Part shown: positions 55,611 through 64,000 of the stretch, in pieces
Numbering within the stretch: position 1 is the stretch's first letter
Layout of the letters: each line of letters starts with the position of its first letter
Source of the DNA: Rhizobium sp. WYCCWR10014
GTDB lineage: Bacteria; Pseudomonadota; Alphaproteobacteria; Rhizobiales; Rhizobiaceae
NCBI RefSeq assembly: GCF_001657485.1
Contig: NZ_LXFU01000029.1
Span: 62,001-126,000, forward strand
Reading direction: 5' to 3'
DNA length: 64,000 bases
Notes under the pieces: generated by a model
What the model was told of the DNA's origin: nothing
The model's input: the letters and a program-made list of their open reading frames with translations, nothing else
Database searches by the model: none
Translations under genes and position numbers: made by a program

Positions 55611-58600
55611 CTACCGCGCCTGCATTTTTCGAGATCGGCACGAGGACGAATTTCTCGTTCCTCGAAGGTGCATCGAAGCCGGAGGAGATGGTCGTGCAGG
55701 CCGCTTGGCTGAAGCTCCGCGGCCTCGGCATTGCCGACCGGAATTCGGTTGCCGGCGTGGTGCGGGCACATGCGCAGGCGGAGCAGCTCGAGGAGAGATA
55801 CAAAAACAGGGATGCGATTTTAGCCGAGGCGAAGAAGAAGGGGAAAACGGAGGTTATTCTCGATCCTGTCCGGGTTCAGCCAGGCGCCCGTCTCGTCTTT
55901 TCCGATGGAACGCCTGATATCCTCGCCTATCCCCGTAATCGGCGAGGTTGGGCAAATCTCTGCCGTCTGCTCAGCGCCGGTAATTTGAAAGACGAGGCGG
56001 TCAAGGGGACCTGCATACTGACGGAAGCGGAGCTCATGGAATGGGGAGATGAGATGATGCTCGCTCTCGTTCCCGACCGCACCCTTGTCGATAGTCAGGC
56101 CGGTCAATCGGCGCTGAAAGATTATCTGGAGCGGTTCAGCGGGCGGTTCCGCAAGGCTTTTCATATGGCGCTGGCGCCAGCCTATGACGGCCGCGACAGG
56201 CAGGTCTTTGCGGTGCTTGCCATGCTTGCCGTCCGAAACCGCGTGCCGCTGATTGCGACCAACCAACCACTTTACCATCATCCCGAGCGCCGGCCGCTTT
56301 CGGATATCGTGATCGCGATCCGAGAGCACGTGGAGATATCGCAAGCCGGATTTCTGCTGGCACCGAATGCCGAGCGCTACCTCAAGGATTCACGTGAAAT
56401 AATCAGGATCTTCCGGGACTATCCTGGTGCGATCGACAATACGCAGGCCTTTTTCGGCAAATTGACATTTTCGCTGAAGGAACTGGAGCACAATTATCCG
56501 CCGGAAAACGATCCTGGTGAAACGCCGCAGGAGACTCTCGAAAGGCTGACGAGAGCGGGAGCGGCAAGACGCTATCCCAAGGGTATCCCGCCCAAGGTGG
56601 CGCCACAGATCGAGTATGAACTCGATCTCATTAAAAAAAAGAAATATGCTTCTTATTTCCTGACGGTTCACAGGATCATCCAGCACGCCCGCTATGAACT
56701 TAAGGTCTTGTGCCAGGGGCGCGGATCGGCGGCAAATTCGGTCATCTGTTATTGCCTCGAGATAACGGAAGTCGACCCTCAAAAGAGTACGCTGCTCTTC
56801 GACCGCTTCATTTCGATGGATCGTGACGAACCGCCGGATATCGACGTTGATTTCGAGCATGATCGACGCGAAGAGGTCATCCAGTTCATCTATAAGAGAT
56901 ACGGCATAGAACATGCCGGGTTGACGGCGGGGGTGACCACCTACCGGACCCGTTCGGCCGGCCGTGAGGTCGCCAAGGCCTTCGGGCTGTCGGAAGATGT
57001 CCAGTCGGCGATTAGCAGCCTCGTCTGGGGTTGGTCTGAGGATAATCTCTCGGAGCGGGATGCCAAGGCCGCCGGCCTCGACGTCAAGGATCCGGTGACG
57101 CAGAACGTGCTGAGATATGCCTCCGAGCTTCTCGGTTTTCCGCGCCACCTCACCCAGCATGTCGGCGGGTTCGTCATCACCCAGGACCGGCTCAACGAGG
57201 TGGTGCCGATCATGAAGACGGCGATGCCGGATCGATACATGATCGAATGGGACAAGGACGATCTCGACAACGTCAAGATCCTCAAGGTGGATGTGCTGGC
57301 GCTCGGCATGCTGACCTGCCTGCGGAAGGCCTTTTCGCTGCTTGAATTGCATTACGACGTGAAGAAGACGCTCGCAGACCTCGGCAACAAGGAGCATGGA
57401 GATGAGGGCAAGCCGGTTTACGACATGATGGGCCGGGCCGATACGCTTGGCGTCTTCCAGATCGAAAGCCGGGCGCAGATGAGCATGCTGCCGCGCTTAA
57501 AGCCCAGAATCTTTTACGACCTCGTTATTGAAGTTGCGATCGTTCGGCCAGGTCCGATCCAGGGCGACATGGTGCATCCCTATCTGAAGCGCCGGGAGCA
57601 GCGGGCCAAGAACATTCCGATCAAATATCCGAGCAAGGAGCTGGAAACGGTTCTGGAAAGAACCCTCGGCGTGCCCTTGTTCCAGGAACAGGCCATGCAG
57701 ATCGCCATTACCGCCGCAGGCTTCAAACCGGCGGAAGCCGACAAGCTTCGCAGAGCGATGGCGACATTCAAGAGAACGGGTACGATCGGCAACTTCGAAA
57801 AGCGGTTTATCGAGGGAATGGTCTCAAAGGACTATGATCCTGAGTTCGCGAAGCAATGTTTCAACCAGATCAAAGGCTTCGGCGAATACGGTTTCCCGGA
57901 AAGCCATGCGGCCTCCTTCGCGCTGCTCGTCTATGCCTCCTCATGGCTCAAGGCCTATTATCCCGATGTTTTCTGCGCGGCGATGCTGAACTCCCAGCCG
58001 ATGGGCTTTTATGCACCGGCGCAGCTGGTGCGGGATGCACGCGAGCACGGGGTAAGGATCCTGCCGGTCGATATCAATGAATCGAACTGGGATTGCGGTC
58101 TGGAAGAGGCCGCTTTCGATCGGAATGCCGTCGATTTTCGACATCATGAGATGCGCGAGATCATCAAGAGCCGGCATGCGGTGCGACTCGGCTTCCGGCA
58201 GATCAAGGGCCTTTCGACAGACGATATGGAACGGCTCGTCAGCCATCGAGGCGAAGGTTACAGCTCGGTGCGCGATCTCTGGCTGCGGTCCGGTCTGCAG
58301 AAATCGGTCATCGAGCGACTGGCGGATGCCGATGCGTTCCGATCCCTCAAACTATCACGACGCGACGCGCTCTGGGCGGTGCGGGCGCTGGATGTGAAGA
58401 GTGCTACTGAGGAGCTGCCGCTTTTCGAGCGGGTCCGTCATGTCGATCTCCAGGCCGAGCCTGCGGCGAAGTTGCCGGAAATGCTGCCCGGAGAGCAGGT
58501 CATCGAAGACTATCGTTATCTCTCACTGTCGCTGAAGGCGCACCCCGTCTCCTTCCTGCGTGAGGAATTGCGCAAGGCGGGTGTGACGCGCAATGTCGAT

Positions 58601-59071
58601 CTGTTGAAGGTCGCAAACGGAAAGCGGGTGACGATCGCGGGCCTCGTGCTGGTGCGCCAGCGGCCGGGTTCGGCCAAAGGCGTGATCTTCATGACGCTGG
58701 AAGACGAGACCGGCGTGGCCAATGCGATCGTCTGGTCGAAAATGTTCGACAAATACCGCTCGGTCGTGATGGGCGCCCGGCTGGTGAAAATCCGCGGCAG
58801 GCTGCAAAACCAGAGTGGGGTGATCCATACCGTCGTCGAGCATATCGAGGACATGACGCCGGCGCTCGGTATCCTGCAACGCGAGGCCCGGCGTTTCGGC
58901 GTCTGCGAGCGGGCAGACGAGGTGCTGAGGCCGGGCGTCGATCAGCGGCAGAAAAAGCTTGTTAATGTGCAGGAGAGGGCCGAGCTGGAAAAACGGATGG
59001 TTGCCACAGGCCGCCATGCGGGCGCGGCGGAAACCGCTGAGGTGATGGCGCGCGGACGCAACTTTCATTAA
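55607..59071 (+). CDS. dnaE2: Error-prone DNA polymerase III alpha subunit DnaE2 (ImuC)
   Basis: C-family polymerase that copies damaged DNA in the SOS response. The 1154 residues have an N-terminal PHP domain ([22 protein letters not shown]), the palm with catalytic aspartates in [16 protein letters not shown], and the [21 protein letters not shown] region. A C-terminal helix-hairpin-helix (about 860) and an OB-fold ([15 protein letters not shown]) follow. It lacks the C-terminal tau-binding part of DnaE1. It is last in the imuA-imuB-dnaE2 operon under the LexA box. Confidence 0.97.
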   Translation: MTTAPAFFEIGTRTNFSFLEGASKPEEMVVQAAWLKLRGLGIADRNSVAGVVRAHAQAEQLEERYKNRDAILAEAKKKGKTEVILDPVRVQPGARLVFSDGTPDILAYPRNRRGWANLCRLLSAGNLKDEAVKGTCILTEAELMEWGDEMMLALVPDRTLVDSQAGQSALKDYLERFSGRFRKAFHMALAPAYDGRDRQVFAVLAMLAVRNRVPLIATNQPLYHHPERRPLSDIVIAIREHVEISQAGFLLAPNAERYLKDSREIIRIFRDYPGAIDNTQAFFGKLTFSLKELEHNYPPENDPGETPQETLERLTRAGAARRYPKGIPPKVAPQIEYELDLIKKKKYASYFLTVHRIIQHARYELKVLCQGRGSAANSVICYCLEITEVDPQKSTLLFDRFISMDRDEPPDIDVDFEHDRREEVIQFIYKRYGIEHAGLTAGVTTYRTRSAGREVAKAFGLSEDVQSAISSLVWGWSEDNLSERDAKAAGLDVKDPVTQNVLRYASELLGFPRHLTQHVGGFVITQDRLNEVVPIMKTAMPDRYMIEWDKDDLDNVKILKVDVLALGMLTCLRKAFSLLELHYDVKKTLADLGNKEHGDEGKPVYDMMGRADTLGVFQIESRAQMSMLPRLKPRIFYDLVIEVAIVRPGPIQGDMVHPYLKRREQRAKNIPIKYPSKELETVLERTLGVPLFQEQAMQIAITAAGFKPAEADKLRRAMATFKRTGTIGNFEKRFIEGMVSKDYDPEFAKQCFNQIKGFGEYGFPESHAASFALLVYASSWLKAYYPDVFCAAMLNSQPMGFYAPAQLVRDAREHGVRILPVDINESNWDCGLEEAAFDRNAVDFRHHEMREIIKSRHAVRLGFRQIKGLSTDDMERLVSHRGEGYSSVRDLWLRSGLQKSVIERLADADAFRSLKLSRRDALWAVRALDVKSATEELPLFERVRHVDLQAEPAAKLPEMLPGEQVIEDYRYLSLSLKAHPVSFLREELRKAGVTRNVDLLKVANGKRVTIAGLVLVRQRPGSAKGVIFMTLEDETGVANAIVWSKMFDKYRSVVMGARLVKIRGRLQNQSGVIHTVVEHIEDMTPALGILQREARRFGVCERADEVLRPGVDQRQKKLVNVQERAELEKRMVATGRHAGAAETAEVMARGRNFH

Positions 59072-59281
59072 AAATGCATCGCACCGATCAAGACCATGCG
59101 GCGCGCTTTCATTTGCCTTATGGCGTCATCATCCTGAAACCGCTGCATAATCCTGGACGATATGCATGAAGGCCTCACCGGACACCGCTGTTCAACGATG
59201 CGGGACTCGAATTTTTTCTTGACAGCCACCATCTTCTTTAGCAGAAAACACGATAGTCAGTGTCATGTTTGGAATGAAGAC
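59072..59281. other. Intergenic region upstream of bfd
   Basis: 210 bp. CTTGACA at 59218-59224 could be a -35 element but no matching -10 is obvious. I found neither an Irr (ICE) box nor an RirA-type box. An in-frame extension of bfd up to 59162 is not conserved in sequence style. Confidence 0.35.
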
Positions 59282-59593
59282 GTGCTCGTCTGCAGCTGCA
59301 ATTATATAACCGATAAAGAAATCCGGGAGGTTATCACCAACCTTCTCGATGAAGACTGTTGGCAGCTTATCGTGCCTGCGAAAGTCTATCACGCTATGGA
59401 GAAACGCGGCCGCTGCTGCGGCTGTTTCCCCAACGTCGTCGACCTCATTATCCAGACAACCGAGGACTATCACGCCCGTCGCCACTCGACGGAGGCCGAA
59501 ATATTTGATTTCATGTCCCGCTTGAAACAATTCCATGAGGAAAACAGGAGAGCGGACATTGAAAGGCGACAAAAAGGTCATCGAGCGGCTTAA
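59282..59593 (+). CDS. bfd: Bacterioferritin-associated (2Fe-2S) ferredoxin
   Basis: Bfd reduces the iron core of bacterioferritin so that Fe2+ is released. The product from GTG 59282 has 103 residues: [14 protein letters not shown] with C4 and C6, then RGRCCGCFP with C45 and C48 completing the cluster (C46 is extra). A longer C-terminal tail of charged residues follows. The GTG is chosen because the family starts at the CSC motif; the frame opens earlier at 59162. It overlaps bfr by 35 bp. Confidence 0.9.
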   Translation: MLVCSCNYITDKEIREVITNLLDEDCWQLIVPAKVYHAMEKRGRCCGCFPNVVDLIIQTTEDYHARRHSTEAEIFDFMSRLKQFHEENRRADIERRQKGHRAA

Positions 59594-60044
59594 CGAGGCG
59601 TTGTTCCTCGAACTCGGTGCGGTCAACCAATACTGGGTTCATTATCGTCTTCTTGAGGACTGGGGTTACACCAAGCTCGCCAAGAAGGAGCGCGCCGAAT
59701 CCATCGAAGAGATGCACCATGCCGACCGGCTGGTTGCACGCATCATCTTCCTCGAAGGCCATCCCAATCTGCAGACCCTTGCACCCCTGCGCATCGGCCA
59801 GAACGTCAAGGAAGTTCTGGAAGCCGATCTTGCCGGCGAGTACGACGCCCGCGCGGCCTACAAAAAGTCGCGCGATATCTGTCATGACGCCGGCGACTAT
59901 GTTTCCATGAAACTTTTCGAGGAGCTGCTGGCGGACGAGGAAGGTCATATCGACTTCCTCGAAACACAGATCGACCTGCTCGAGAAAATCGGCGAGGCCA
60001 AATACGGCCAGCTCAACGCCGATTCCGCCAACGAAGCCGAATAA
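59559..60044 (+). CDS. bfr: Bacterioferritin
   Basis: Stores iron as a 24-mer with heme at subunit interfaces. From the TTG at 59559 (ribosome-binding site AGGAG eight bases before) the product is 161 residues, the exact family length. Ferroxidase residues E18, E51 and H54 and the heme ligand M52 (EEMHH) are present, with later ligands in LLADEEGH. The frame opens at 59535 but those residues are not conserved. bfd-bfr overlap suggests coupled expression of storage and release proteins. Confidence 0.96.
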   Translation: MKGDKKVIERLNEALFLELGAVNQYWVHYRLLEDWGYTKLAKKERAESIEEMHHADRLVARIIFLEGHPNLQTLAPLRIGQNVKEVLEADLAGEYDARAAYKKSRDICHDAGDYVSMKLFEELLADEEGHIDFLETQIDLLEKIGEAKYGQLNADSANEAE

Positions 60045-60059
60045 GATTCGAACGGGATG

Positions 60060-60080
60060 CCGGCCGCCGATGGCGGCCGG
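60060..60080. terminator. Hairpin after bfr
   Basis: CCGGCCGCC-GAT-GGCGGCCGG, a perfect 9-bp GC-rich stem with a 3-nt loop, 15 bp after bfr and between convergent bfr and rppH. No U-run; probable Rho-assisted or 3'-end structure. Confidence 0.5.
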
Positions 60081-60130
60081 TGATCCTATTCCTGCCGCCA
60101 AGACAAACGGAGGCAGTCATCCTGCCGTGA

Positions 60131-60664
60131 TCAATCTTCCGATTGAAGTGTTTCCAAGTGCTGGAACTCGGCCACCACCTGCTCATAGACGGCGCGCTTG
60201 AAGGGCACGATCAGCTCCGGCAGTTGCTGCATCGGCTTCCATTCCCAGGCATCGAATTCCGGCTCATGGCCGCCAGGCGGCGGATTGATGGCGATCTCGC
60301 TGTCGTCGCCGTCGAAGCGGAAGGCGAACCAGCGCTGTGTCTGGCCGCGGAATTTTCCTCTCAGCCCGATGCCTATCAGCGCCGGCGGCAGATCGTAGTT
60401 GATCCAGTCTCTCGCTTCGGCAAGCAGGGTCACCGTCTTCATGCCGGTCTCCTCGTAAAGCTCACGGTAGGCGGCGTCCAATGGATCCTCGCCCTTGTCG
60501 ATGCCCCCCTGTGGCATCTGCCAGAGCTGTGGCGAGCCGTCATATTCGGAATTACCGTCGGAGATACGTCGCCCGGCCCAGACGAGGCCATCGCGGTTCA
60601 GGATCATCACGCCGACGCAGGGGCGGTAGGGCAGATCCTCGGCTTTCACGGTCGCCTGGCTCAT
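60131..60664 (-). CDS. rppH: RNA pyrophosphohydrolase (Nudix family)
   Basis: Removes pyrophosphate from 5'-triphosphorylated RNA, starting decay. The 177 residues have [35 protein letters not shown], and the Nudix box with REL..EE.G at RELYEETGM. Related rhizobiales enzymes were called IalA/NudH. ATG 60664 is chosen; upstream residues in the same frame belong to yibQ sequence in another frame. It is the last gene of the envC-ctpA-yibQ-rppH run. Confidence 0.93.
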   Translation of the reverse strand: MSQATVKAEDLPYRPCVGVMILNRDGLVWAGRRISDGNSEYDGSPQLWQMPQGGIDKGEDPLDAAYRELYEETGMKTVTLLAEARDWINYDLPPALIGIGLRGKFRGQTQRWFAFRFDGDDSEIAINPPPGGHEPEFDAWEWKPMQQLPELIVPFKRAVYEQVVAEFQHLETLQSED

Positions 60665-60687
60665 CTTCTTCTCCGTTCTGGGATTCT

Positions 60688-60724
60688 TCTCAAGGAATCT
60701 CTCAAGGATCCATCTCAAGGATTC
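60688..60724. repeat. Three tandem copies of a 12-13 bp unit at the yibQ stop
   Basis: TCTCAAGGAATC, TCTCAAGGATCCA and TCTCAAGGATTC follow one another without gaps. The third copy overlaps the yibQ stop codon (60715-60717). It looks like slippage duplication of a gene end into the yibQ-rppH spacer. Confidence 0.85.
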
Positions 60725-61911
60725 TTGGGGTCGTTGGAAAGGGCGGCAACGCCGACGATCTCGATGCCGCGCATCGCGGCCTCCTCGCTCCATTTCGCTA
60801 TGGCGTCAACGCTCTCATCGAAAGCCGAGGCGACGCCGATTGCCTGGCCGTTCTTGCGGGCGATGCGCTCGAGCTCATCGAGCTTCTTCAGGACGGCGTT
60901 GATATCGAGCTGGCCGTCGAGCTGCAGGTCGGCGAAGGCATAGGGCAGTTCGGTTCCCTTGGCGATCGCCGCCGTCTTCGACTGCGCTGATGTGCCATCG
61001 TCGAGAAACAGCAACCCACGCTTGCCGATGTCGCGCATGACTGGTTCCATGGCAGCGGGATCAGACAAGAAACGGCCGCCGAGGTAATTCATGACGCCGG
61101 TATAGTTGGTGATCTCGCCCATCGCTTTGTGCAGGTTTTCGATGTTGCGGGCAGCCGGTTTCGTGGTCAGCAGGGTTTCGGGGCCTGGATCGTTCGCCGG
61201 GTAATCAAATGGTTCGAGCGGCACCTGCAGAAGGATCTCGTGACCGCCGCGGCGGGCTTCCTGCATCCAGCGCTGCAGGCTGTTGCCGCTTGCGGCAAAA
61301 GCGAAGGTGATCTCTTCGGGGAGTTCGGCGATGGCGCGCTGCGTTCCGGTCTGGCTGAGCCCGAGGCCGCTGACGACGATGGCGATGCGGACGCCACGCG
61401 CGCCGGACGAGGGACGCGCATATTGATCCATCGGCCGCCGGCCATCGGGACCGACGATCGGCAGCCTGCCAAAGGGCGTCTCTTCGAGCAGCGCGTCATT
61501 GGGCTGGGCTGCCATGCGCGGATCCTGGCCGATCTGCATGGCGTCGACCAGCACCGGCCCGCCGCCGTCGCGCGGGCGGGGACTGTATTTGGTGACGACC
61601 GAGCCGTCGCCGGTGACCATCTGCTCGACATTGGCGCCCGAGCGCGGCTCGGCGCGGGGCATACCGTCCGCCGCTTGGCCCGTGGTGGCCGTCGGTGGCT
61701 GAGGCGCATTGGCAGGGGGTGTTGCGGCTTGTTCGGCCGCCGGCGGTTTGGTGCGTTCGAGCTCATCGCCGCGAAATGCCGTATAGAGGGAAAAGCCACC
61801 TATCGCGAAAAGGCAAAGGCTGGCGGCGATGCGGCCCAGGCGCAGAATACCCGGACGCCGGCTGCCGGTTTTGCGGTTGCGGCCCAAAGGCGCATGCAGG
61901 TCCGTTCCCAA
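60715..61911 (-). CDS. Divergent polysaccharide deacetylase family protein (YibQ type)
   Basis: The 398-residue protein has a cytoplasmic Arg-rich start, one membrane anchor (about 27-45, [20 protein letters not shown]), a long Pro/Ala-rich linker (about 52-95), and a C-terminal deacetylase-like domain ([16 protein letters not shown] to VGVAALSN). The domain is the divergent DUF610 family, often encoded beside envC and ctpA. It should sit in the periplasm. Substrate unknown; a cell-envelope polysaccharide or peptidoglycan is assumed. ATG 61911. Confidence 0.9.
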   Translation of the reverse strand: MGTDLHAPLGRNRKTGSRRPGILRLGRIAASLCLFAIGGFSLYTAFRGDELERTKPPAAEQAATPPANAPQPPTATTGQAADGMPRAEPRSGANVEQMVTGDGSVVTKYSPRPRDGGGPVLVDAMQIGQDPRMAAQPNDALLEETPFGRLPIVGPDGRRPMDQYARPSSGARGVRIAIVVSGLGLSQTGTQRAIAELPEEITFAFAASGNSLQRWMQEARRGGHEILLQVPLEPFDYPANDPGPETLLTTKPAARNIENLHKAMGEITNYTGVMNYLGGRFLSDPAAMEPVMRDIGKRGLLFLDDGTSAQSKTAAIAKGTELPYAFADLQLDGQLDINAVLKKLDELERIARKNGQAIGVASAFDESVDAIAKWSEEAAMRGIEIVGVAALSNDPKNP

Positions 61912-61950
61912 TTTTTCGCCCGCTCCAAAACCGGGAAACAGCAGAAAGGG

Positions 61951-61979
61951 TCAAGGCCGGGCGAGGTGCCCGGCCTTGA
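61951..61979 (-). terminator. Hairpin between ctpA and yibQ
   Basis: TCAAGGCCGGGC and GCCCGGCCTTGA form a perfect 12-bp stem with a 5-nt loop in the 77 bp between ctpA and yibQ. No T-run follows, so it may only attenuate read-through or stabilise the upstream mRNA end. Confidence 0.55.
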
Positions 61980-61988
61980 CGTGATTGA

Positions 61989-63311
61989 TTACTTGGCGAC
62001 GACGGCCTTGTCCGGGTTCGGCGGGAAGGCCGGATCGGTCTTCTTGCCGCGCAGAAGGTCGAGCGCGTAGTTCAGCTGAACGTCGTCCTTCGGGTCCGGC
62101 GGGACGTAAGCAACGGAGCCCGAACCTTCGTCCGTCTCGCTCTGGCCCTTGATGTGGCCGCGCAGGCTGGATTCGCCTTCGGTCACCATCTTGCCCTGCA
62201 GTTCCTGCGGCAGCGGCTCCTCGACCTTGATGTCGGGGGTGATGCCTGTGCCCTGGATCGAGCGGCCCGACGGCGTGTAGTAGAGCGCCGTGGTCAGGCG
62301 CAGCGCGCCGTTTTCGCCGAGCGGGATGATCGTCTGGACGGAGCCCTTGCCGAAGGAGCGCGTGCCGAGAACGGTGGCACGGCGCAGATCCTGAAGGGCG
62401 CCAGCGACGATTTCCGATGCGGAAGCCGAACCGCCGTTGATCAGCACGATCACCGGCTTGCCATCCGTCAGGTCGCCCGGGCCTGCATTGAAGCGGCGGG
62501 TTTCATCCGGATTGCGGCCGCGGGTCGAAACGACTTCGCCACGCTGCAGCAGGGCATCGGAGACGTTGATAGCCTGGTCGAGCAGACCGCCAGGATTGAG
62601 GCGCAGGTCGAGAACATAACCCTTCAGCTTGTCGGCCGGAACGGTGTCCTTGATCTTCTTGATCGCCTTTTCCATGTCAGGATAGGTCTTCTCGGTGAAG
62701 GAGATGATGCGGAGATAACCGACATCGTCCTCGACACGCGATTTGACTGCCTGGACGGCGACGACGTCACGAACGATCGTCAGCTCGATCGGCTTGTCGG
62801 CACCCTTGCGGATCAGCGTCAGTTTGATCGGCGTGTTGACGGCGCCGCGCATCTTTTCGACTGCGTCTTCCAGCTTCAGGCCGCGGACGGACTGGCCGTC
62901 GATCTCGGAGATGTAGTCGCCGGCGAGAACGCCGGCCTTGGCGGCGGGCGTATCGTCGATCGGGGTGATGACCTTGACGAGTTCGTCTTCCATCGTGACT
63001 TCGATGCCGAGGCCGCCGAACTCACCCTTGGTCTGGGTGCGCATGTCTTCGGCGTCCTTCGCATTCATGTAGCTCGAATGCGGATCGAGCGAGGAGAGCA
63101 TGCCGTTGATGGCGTTCTCGATCAGCTTGTCTTCCGCAGGCGGCGTCACATATTGCGCACGCACACGCTCGAAGACATCTCCGAAAACCGAAAGTTCCTT
63201 GTAGGTCGAGGATCCGGCCGCTTCTGCCGGCACACCCGCCGAGTAAATGACGCTCATTGCGGTCGCACCCATCAATGCGCCGACCAGAACAAGAGAAGCC
63301 CTACGAATCAT
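61989..63311 (-). CDS. ctpA: Carboxyl-terminal processing protease (S41 family)
   Basis: Periplasmic serine protease, in other bacteria trimming or degrading peptidoglycan hydrolases and lipoproteins. The 440 residues have an N-terminal signal/anchor (IRRASLVLVGALMGATAMSV), a PDZ domain (about 90-175, GGLGIEVTMED), and a catalytic part with the serine in GGSASASEIVAGAL and the lysine in RSFGKGSVQ. The C-terminal tail is low-complexity and charged. ATG 63311 overlaps the envC-like stop by 11 bp; the frame opens earlier at 63386. Partnership with the neighbouring EnvC-like protein is inferred. Confidence 0.95.
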   Translation of the reverse strand: MIRRASLVLVGALMGATAMSVIYSAGVPAEAAGSSTYKELSVFGDVFERVRAQYVTPPAEDKLIENAINGMLSSLDPHSSYMNAKDAEDMRTQTKGEFGGLGIEVTMEDELVKVITPIDDTPAAKAGVLAGDYISEIDGQSVRGLKLEDAVEKMRGAVNTPIKLTLIRKGADKPIELTIVRDVVAVQAVKSRVEDDVGYLRIISFTEKTYPDMEKAIKKIKDTVPADKLKGYVLDLRLNPGGLLDQAINVSDALLQRGEVVSTRGRNPDETRRFNAGPGDLTDGKPVIVLINGGSASASEIVAGALQDLRRATVLGTRSFGKGSVQTIIPLGENGALRLTTALYYTPSGRSIQGTGITPDIKVEEPLPQELQGKMVTEGESSLRGHIKGQSETDEGSGSVAYVPPDPKDDVQLNYALDLLRGKKTDPAFPPNPDKAVVAK

Positions 63312-64000
63312 TGCGTGCCTTTCCAGTGTCTTTGGCGGTCCACCACGGCCGGGAATCGACCGGTTTACCGTCCTTTCGAAATTCAATGTAAAGCGTTGGC
63401 CGGTTGGTTTCCAGCGCCAATGCAGTTGCGCTTGCCACTCTTTTCGCGCCCATCACGGCAAGCGGCTCGCCGGAGAAAACGAATTTTCCCTGACGGGTAT
63501 TGATCGTATCCATGCCCGAGAGAACCAGATGGTATCCATCGCCCGCGTCGAGGATGATCATCTGGCCGTAACTGCGGAATGCGCCGGCGAAAACCACCAG
63601 ACTATCCGCCGGCGCTGTCACCACCGTCTCTGGATTGGTGGCCACCGTCATTCCCATGGCTTCGTGCCCGGTGCCGTCGGCATCGCCGAACTGGCGCAGG
63701 ATATCGCCCGTAACGGGCACCTCCAATTTCGCCTTCAATTCTCCGAAGGGATATGCGGGCGCAATGCGGTTTTTATCGGGCACGCCGCTGTCGGCGAGCG
63801 CCTTGGCCTGGGCGCGCTGCTCGTCCGTCAGCAGCTTGCGGTTCTCCTCGGCCTGACGGGCTGCAGCGGCGGCATCCCGCACCGAAGCGATCTCGGATTC
63901 CATCGAGGCGACCAGGCCTTCAAGGCTCGTCGCCTTGCCCGCCAGCTCCTCGGAGCGTTTCCTTTCGGCCTCGAGTTCGGCGGCGTTGCTGCGGCTGAGC
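63301..64000 (-). CDS. EnvC-like murein hydrolase activator (LytM/M23 domain), 5' end outside window
   Basis: About 233 C-terminal residues are visible. They include coiled-coil sequence (LEAERKRSEELAGKATSLEG) and a C-terminal LytM domain. The zinc-ligand positions look degenerate: the first motif reads GHEAMGMTVA rather than HxGxD, and the last reads HLVLSGM. This points to a non-catalytic activator of amidases rather than an active endopeptidase, as in EnvC. The gene runs off the right edge and leads the envC-ctpA-yibQ-rppH run. Confidence 0.9.
   Translation of the reverse strand, partial: LSRSNAAELEAERKRSEELAGKATSLEGLVASMESEIASVRDAAAAARQAEENRKLLTDEQRAQAKALADSGVPDKNRIAPAYPFGELKAKLEVPVTGDILRQFGDADGTGHEAMGMTVATNPETVVTAPADSLVVFAGAFRSYGQMIILDAGDGYHLVLSGMDTINTRQGKFVFSGEPLAVMGAKRVASATALALETNRPTLYIEFRKDGKPVDSRPWWTAKDTGKARNDS

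Noticed and set aside
59218..59247. CTTGACA before bfd as a full promoter
   Set aside because: No acceptable -10 element at 16-18 bp, so only the hexamer is noted.
1..64000. Insertion sequences, prophage, CRISPR arrays, tRNA or rRNA genes
   Set aside because: No transposase, integrase or cas-like protein, no regularly spaced repeats and no tRNA/rRNA-like sequence was seen on either strand by eye; dedicated RNA searches were not possible.

Overview
The window is a high-GC alphaproteobacterial chromosome segment. Protein sequences, gene order and intergenic repeats point to Rhizobium (R. leguminosarum / R. etli group, inferred). It is almost entirely core genome. I see no insertion sequence, transposase, prophage, CRISPR array, tRNA or rRNA.

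The left end carries the probable chromosome origin. A DUF299 kinase/pyrophosphorylase gene and hemE diverge around a 400 bp gap (605-1005) with one perfect DnaA box, several near-matches, GANTC sites and an AT-rich tract. To its right lies the classic origin-proximal order hemE-hemJ-rho-mnmE-mnmG-rsmG-parA-parB. Three ParB-binding parS palindromes sit in and around mnmG/rsmG, and a fourth lies 40 kb away behind leuB. Convergent to parB is a leuS-lptE-holA operon.

From 14 to 28 kb are yggS, a PrpE-like acyl-CoA synthetase, an orphan flagellin, a TrcR/DUF1013 regulator, acetyl-CoA synthetase, a DUF1674 (SdhAF4-like) gene, htpX, an rsmB interrupted by a 1-nt frameshift, a heparinase II/III-like protein and purH. 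From 27.5 to 39.5 kb are a UMF1 transporter downstream of a giant NAD-glutamate dehydrogenase, pyridoxal kinase, beta-carbonic anhydrase, a diguanylate cyclase, a lytic transglycosylase and asd.

From 39.5 to 46.5 kb the content is more accessory. A secreted alkaline phosphatase has a clear PHO box. Behind it is a three-gene ABC system (Tat-exported DUF3299-like protein, ATPase, FtsX-type permease with a histidine-rich extracytoplasmic loop) that looks like metal handling. Next is an MHS-family transporter with a roughly 185-residue extracytoplasmic insertion. Then follow a PAP2 phosphatase, leuB, a serine/threonine dehydratase, leuD and small genes.

The last 11 kb hold the SOS mutasome imuA-imuB-dnaE2 with an exact alphaproteobacterial LexA box, a bacterioferritin-associated ferredoxin/bacterioferritin pair, and an envC-ctpA-yibQ-rppH cell-envelope operon that runs off the right edge.
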